Positions 59,778-64,000 of a stretch of 64,000 nt of DNA are shown in pieces (position 1 is the stretch's first letter; every line of letters begins with the position of its first letter). The position numbers were made by a program, and so were the translations under genes. The notes beneath the pieces are model-generated. The model did not search any database, was not told the DNA's origin, and saw nothing but the letters and a program-made list of their open reading frames with translations. Origin of the DNA: Halieaceae bacterium (lineage in GTDB: Bacteria > Pseudomonadota > Gammaproteobacteria > Pseudomonadales > Halieaceae); NCBI GenBank assembly GCA_902631395.1, contig CACOYM010000002.1, positions 62,001 to 126,000 on the forward strand, in the 5' to 3' direction.

Positions 59778-62700
59778 TCAACCCGCCTGAATTAAAGTAT
59801 CGAACATGCGCTGTGATATCTGAATCACTTGCGCCGCCGCCTGATACGCCTGCTGGAACCGAATTAGGTCTGCGGCCTCTTCATCAAGATTGACACCAAC
59901 CGCTGCCTCTCTGCTCGCTTGAGCCTGATCACGCACTACCTCCATGGCATCACGACTTAACTCGGCCAGATGAGCGCGTGATCCTGTTCCCGCCACCAGA
60001 TCCCGGTAGGCTGCTGAAAAGGTTTGCCCTGAAATAATGGGCTCTTTACCCAACTCAATCAGACGCAACATATTTTCGTTATTTCCAACCCCGTCAGTGT
60101 TGGCCTCAACCGTGAAGCGATCACCCTGCTTGGGTATGTCGTTAAACTGAACCCGAATACCTTGAAAGTCTATATCGTCTCCAGCTGCATAGGTTCGCGT
60201 CGCAACCACCGTATCAGTGGCGATATCAGTAATGGTGTAAACACTGTCAGTAGAAAAGTTGATAACGAAGGTATCTGCGGGGTATCCGTTGCTGCCTTTT
60301 TCCTTGAAGGGTTCTGCGCGAAGCGTTGTCGTCACCGAGCCGCTCCCTGTCATGAAGATCGCGAGATCATCAGCGACCGGCCCATCGAAAATCACCTCTG
60401 TAGCAAAGCCTAACCGGCCGAGATCTGCAGGAGCACCAGTGGAGGAAAGGGTTAATGAAATTTCCGTCGGTTTATTCAAGCCAGATTTGCGGTTATTTAG
60501 GTCGTTAAAGCCTAAATCCATGTCGGCGTCGCCATTCGCGTCGACATTGTAAGCGGCAATATCAGAACTGACGGTGAAGCCATTACCGACGCCCGTCTGA
60601 TCATGAAGCGCGATGCGATGACCAGCGCCATCTGCGACCAATGTCGCGTTGATGCCTGTGATACCTGTCAAGCCATCATTAATCGCCGAGACGATGCCCT
60701 CAGGGGTGTCATCGCCATTAGCGATATTAACTGTGGTCGCGCTACCGTCGGCTCGGGTCAGTGTCAGAGCGAAACCTGTGCCGCCATTTAAGACCTCAGC
60801 CTCTGACGTAAAGAGATTGGAGACAACCTCCTCACCCGCTGCGCCGATCGTATACGTGCCACTGTAGGCACCAGGGACGATGCCCAATGCTGTGACCGGG
60901 TCTCCGCCGATGATGATGTTTTCACCTTCATTTCCAGCAGTGTTAGTGAGCGCCAAGCCAGCATCAGTATTCCACTCTGCACGCACACCGGTCTGGCCCG
61001 ATACAACATTGATAGCTTGAATCATCTCGTTCAGCTTGGCATTTGCAGAATGACCAATTGAGACACCGTTTATCGTAAGAGATTTGGTGGCATCAATATC
61101 ACCAGACAACAAGCGGGTCTGCGCAGTGGCCACAACGTTGCTATTACCCAAGGTGTCAAACTGTCCATTGAAATAATCAGCCATGAACTTCGCTGAGACG
61201 GTCTCTCCGTCTGCCAGATCTAGCGCGCCGAGGGCAATAGAGGCACTGACATACCCGTCAGCATCTGCAGAGACATCGATCGGGTCATAGTAGGTGTGAC
61301 TAAAATTAATCGCACCGGCCGCCACAAGGGTTGCCGAGATCCCCGAGTTGTTACTGGTGGGAGAAACCGATTTCGAACTGAACTGAGCAGGGTCAGTTGT
61401 TGTGATTTCTGTCATAACGCCGGTATCAGGATCTATGGCCAACCGCGAAACGTCCTCGGCTCTGCCAACTGCACCAAATTTAATCTCAGCATCGAGATAT
61501 GCATTAGAGCCGCTCTGATTCAGGTATGTACTGCTGTAACCGCCGTCTCCAAAGCCAGTGTCAAGCGACATCAGACTATTAGCCTCCGCGACGGTGATTG
61601 CCGCAGTGCCTGCCACGTGAACTCCCTCACGTGTAAGAATCTGTATTTGCTGGTCGCCACCTGCTGGGATATCAAAAAGCATCTGTGCACCGGTTGTGCC
61701 CTTGGCCACTTGAACAGCGGGCCTCAAAGCATCCGCAGAGACAACGACATCTCTGCGGGTGGTTGTCTCTCCTTCATTAGTCAATTCATGGCCGAACTCG
61801 AAACCCCGTGGCTGATCTTCAATAGAAATGGCCAGCAAAGAGGCCTCTGTGCTAGTAGCATTACTGGCATCAGGCATGGTTCGCATAGACGCTGATACGG
61901 CGACTCTATCGACGTCCTTTATCAGCAGCTCGAAGGTACGCGATGGCCTCGCCTCGGGTGCAAAAATCACCACATCGCCGTTCTCTGGCGCCCCTTCCAA
62001 AGAGAAACTTATTCCTTGGAACAGCTGATTTTCACCAGCGGCCACCTGCCCAAGACGCTCGCGTGTTTGAAGATCCAGCACATCCCAGGCGCCAACACTC
62101 TCTTTGTAGATAAGCTCAAGCGCTTCCGTAGATGCGATTGCCGGGTCAATGACTTTGGCCGAGGCCGATACCGCGCCTCGTGCGGTATCCGTAGACGCGA
62201 CGAAACTTGATGACGTTCGGAATAAATCACCACCAAATTGGCCTTCTGCGTCGAGGCCGCTGCGATGAATTTTGTTGCTCTCACTTGAAAAGGTTTGAGC
62301 CAAATGATCGAGGCCAACCCTAACGGGCCTGAGCACCTCTGCGCTCAGCGTCAACGCGCCTCCAATCAGGCCGCTAGGTGAGGTTGGCAAAGGGCGCGCC
62401 ACACCGAAGGGGTCAAGCACCATGCGCAAGTCTGCGCCCGCAGACTTTTCGCTCGACATAACTCCGACAGGTCGACTCTCGGTGGGTGTAACGATCTCAA
62501 AGCCTCGACCACTACCCCCAAAGTTAACGATGACCTGGCCATTCTGTAACTCTGTTACACCTAGCTTCGCAAACCCGGACATCTCTCTCAGCAGATTATC
62601 GCGCTGGTCCAACAAACTGGGGGGCTGCTTGTCGACGCTATCTTTTCGATTGAGTTGCTCATTTACCCTCAACAGTTGCAATGAAAGGGCGTTGAGGTCG

Positions 62701-63200
62701 TCTACGGCTTGGCGAAAATCCACTTCTGACTCTTCAGATATCTTGTCTACCTGCATCGACAAATCATTGAAGCGCACGGCGATCAATTCACCTGAGTTGA
62801 TGAAGTCACCGCGCAATGCATTGGAGCGAGGGTCCGTACTCAGCTGCTCAGCCGCGTTGAAAAAGTCATCCATTGCATTAGCAAGACTAGCGCTCTCCGT
62901 TGCAATCAAGTCCACAATGCGGTTAGCAAACTCAATGACGGGCTCAGTGACTTTTAGATCACTGGTCGCATCACGCAGAGAACGCTCGATGAACTCGTCG
63001 TAAGCACGTGAGACAGACTCTGCCTGAGCACCGGTACCGAAGCTAAAAACTCCTTCTTGAACGGGGAAGCTCTCGCTGACCGACAAAGCGCGCCGGGTGT
63101 ACCCCGGGGTATTGGTGTTGGCGATATTGTTACTGGTTGTCGAGAGCGCCTGCCGATAAGCATTTACCGCCCCGCTACCAATTGCGAGGATATCAACCAT
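59778..63200 (-). CDS. flgK: Flagellar hook-associated protein 1 with very large central insertion (1140 aa)
   Basis: N-term GAVNAYRQALSTTSNNIANTNTPGYTRRALSVSE; C-term EEAADLIRFQQAYQAAAQVIQISQRMFDTLIQAG. Confidence 0.93.
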   Translation of the reverse strand: MVDILAIGSGAVNAYRQALSTTSNNIANTNTPGYTRRALSVSESFPVQEGVFSFGTGAQAESVSRAYDEFIERSLRDATSDLKVTEPVIEFANRIVDLIATESASLANAMDDFFNAAEQLSTDPRSNALRGDFINSGELIAVRFNDLSMQVDKISEESEVDFRQAVDDLNALSLQLLRVNEQLNRKDSVDKQPPSLLDQRDNLLREMSGFAKLGVTELQNGQVIVNFGGSGRGFEIVTPTESRPVGVMSSEKSAGADLRMVLDPFGVARPLPTSPSGLIGGALTLSAEVLRPVRVGLDHLAQTFSSESNKIHRSGLDAEGQFGGDLFRTSSSFVASTDTARGAVSASAKVIDPAIASTEALELIYKESVGAWDVLDLQTRERLGQVAAGENQLFQGISFSLEGAPENGDVVIFAPEARPSRTFELLIKDVDRVAVSASMRTMPDASNATSTEASLLAISIEDQPRGFEFGHELTNEGETTTRRDVVVSADALRPAVQVAKGTTGAQMLFDIPAGGDQQIQILTREGVHVAGTAAITVAEANSLMSLDTGFGDGGYSSTYLNQSGSNAYLDAEIKFGAVGRAEDVSRLAIDPDTGVMTEITTTDPAQFSSKSVSPTSNNSGISATLVAAGAINFSHTYYDPIDVSADADGYVSASIALGALDLADGETVSAKFMADYFNGQFDTLGNSNVVATAQTRLLSGDIDATKSLTINGVSIGHSANAKLNEMIQAINVVSGQTGVRAEWNTDAGLALTNTAGNEGENIIIGGDPVTALGIVPGAYSGTYTIGAAGEEVVSNLFTSEAEVLNGGTGFALTLTRADGSATTVNIANGDDTPEGIVSAINDGLTGITGINATLVADGAGHRIALHDQTGVGNGFTVSSDIAAYNVDANGDADMDLGFNDLNNRKSGLNKPTEISLTLSSTGAPADLGRLGFATEVIFDGPVADDLAIFMTGSGSVTTTLRAEPFKEKGSNGYPADTFVINFSTDSVYTITDIATDTVVATRTYAAGDDIDFQGIRVQFNDIPKQGDRFTVEANTDGVGNNENMLRLIELGKEPIISGQTFSAAYRDLVAGTGSRAHLAELSRDAMEVVRDQAQASREAAVGVNLDEEAADLIRFQQAYQAAAQVIQISQRMFDTLIQAG

Positions 63201-63216
63201 CTATCGATGCCTCGCT

Positions 63217-63582
63217 TTAGCGCACAGAGGCAAGTGATTGATATTCACTCACCCCCATGCCTTTCCGTGCCGCAGCCAAGCCACCTGGATTTTCAAGCTG
63301 TCTCACCAGCCAATCGGTCATGCCGATTCCTTGAGACTGCGCCAAAGAAGTTGAAAGTTCGCCGTCAAACATTTCCTCGTAGCTGTCGCCCGCACTGGAA
63401 TTCCAAAGGCCACTCTTGAGCCCTTCACTAGCATTGCGCATAGACTTCAGCATCATTTGAATGAAAAACGCCTCAAACTGCTGGCCAACTTCACGGGCGG
63501 CAGACATTTGGTCCTTCTCAGCCTTCGCGCGCAGCTTGGCAAGCCCCTGAAAGTCGTTATGGTTTGAGACGACGAAATCCAT
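63217..63582 (-). CDS. flgJ: FlgJ rod-binding domain protein (no muramidase domain)
   Basis: AAREVGQQFEAFFIQMMLKSMRNASEGLKSGLWNSSAGDSYEEMFDGELSTSLAQSQGIGMTDWLVRQL; 121 aa only. Confidence 0.87.
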   Translation of the reverse strand: MDFVVSNHNDFQGLAKLRAKAEKDQMSAAREVGQQFEAFFIQMMLKSMRNASEGLKSGLWNSSAGDSYEEMFDGELSTSLAQSQGIGMTDWLVRQLENPGGLAAARKGMGVSEYQSLASVR

Positions 63583-64000
63583 CAGATCACCACCAGTTCT
63601 GCTTTCAAGCTTCCTGCACTCTTGAGTGCTTCAAGAACGGCGATAAGAGATGTCGTGGACGCTCCACTTTGCTGGATAGCATCTACGATGTCGCGCAGAT
63701 CCACCGTTTCTTCGATCATGCTCGTCTGGTTGGACTCATTGACCTCCACTGTTGAGTTGGCGACGTCTCGCGTCTCTACACCTTCGCCCCCTGTGAAAGG
63801 TGCCGGTTGTGACACTTCGTTCAAAGTAGACACACTGACGCTAACCGTGCCGTGTGAAACTGCCGCCGCTGAAATTTTGACCTGCTGGTTGATGACCACG
63901 GTCCCAGTTCTTGAATTGATTACAACCTTCGCCGCGGGTATTCCGGGTTGAACCTCTAGGTTCTCAATCATGCCCACGAAACTGACGCGCTCAGAGAGAC
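63582..64000 (-). CDS. flgI: Flagellar P-ring protein FlgI, C-terminal part (truncated by window end)
   Basis: Frame open past 63977 to window end (LSERVSFVGMIENLEVQPGIPAAKVVINSRTGTVVI...); C-term DIVDAIQQSGASTTSLIAVLEALKSAGSLKAELVVI. Confidence 0.92.
   Translation of the reverse strand, partial: LSERVSFVGMIENLEVQPGIPAAKVVINSRTGTVVINQQVKISAAAVSHGTVSVSVSTLNEVSQPAPFTGGEGVETRDVANSTVEVNESNQTSMIEETVDLRDIVDAIQQSGASTTSLIAVLEALKSAGSLKAELVVI

Noticed and set aside
61296-61895. 199-aa plus-strand ORF opposite flgK
   Set aside because: Antisense to the flgK insertion; no start context or motif supporting a real protein.
1-64000. CRISPR arrays, tRNA/rRNA genes, insertion sequences, prophage genes
   Set aside because: No regularly spaced direct repeats, RNA gene signatures, transposase or integrase motifs were seen; the absence is by eye only, not by a dedicated search.

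Overview
The window looks like a chromosomal segment from a marine gammaproteobacterium; this is inferred from gene content, no search was run. Bases 1-21 kb carry ordinary metabolic genes: TonB receptor fragment, GST-like protein, LuxR-type regulator, class-III aminotransferase, MBL hydrolase with alpha/beta hydrolase, Fe-ADH, quinone oxidoreductase, MltF-like transglycosylase, RNase J-like protein, a probably frameshifted DUF481-like gene, glutathione reductase, TauE-like permease, 2-hydroxyacid dehydrogenase, MFS transporter and ubiX. Bases 21-64 kb are a large flagellar region. It contains an orphan fliS and a stator locus with one MotA/PomA-like and two MotB/PomB-like genes, followed by a tightly packed co-directional chain of unknown genes. 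It also contains a Maf-like protein gene, five flagellin genes in two opposing groups around flaG, a ~17 kb sugar/glycosyltransferase/methyltransferase island, and fliD, flgL, an unusually large flgK, flgJ (rod domain only) and the end of flgI. By eye I found a family of sigma-28-like promoters (TAAA-N15-CCGATA type) at fliS, three flagellin genes, the stator genes and an unexpected DUF1566-type lipoprotein. One divergent flagellin has a sigma-54-like promoter with a consensus-matching IHF site. No rRNA, tRNA, CRISPR array or recognisable transposon was seen. The best candidates for something undescribed are the stator-linked gene chain, the sigma-28-linked lipoprotein and the flagellin glycosylation island.
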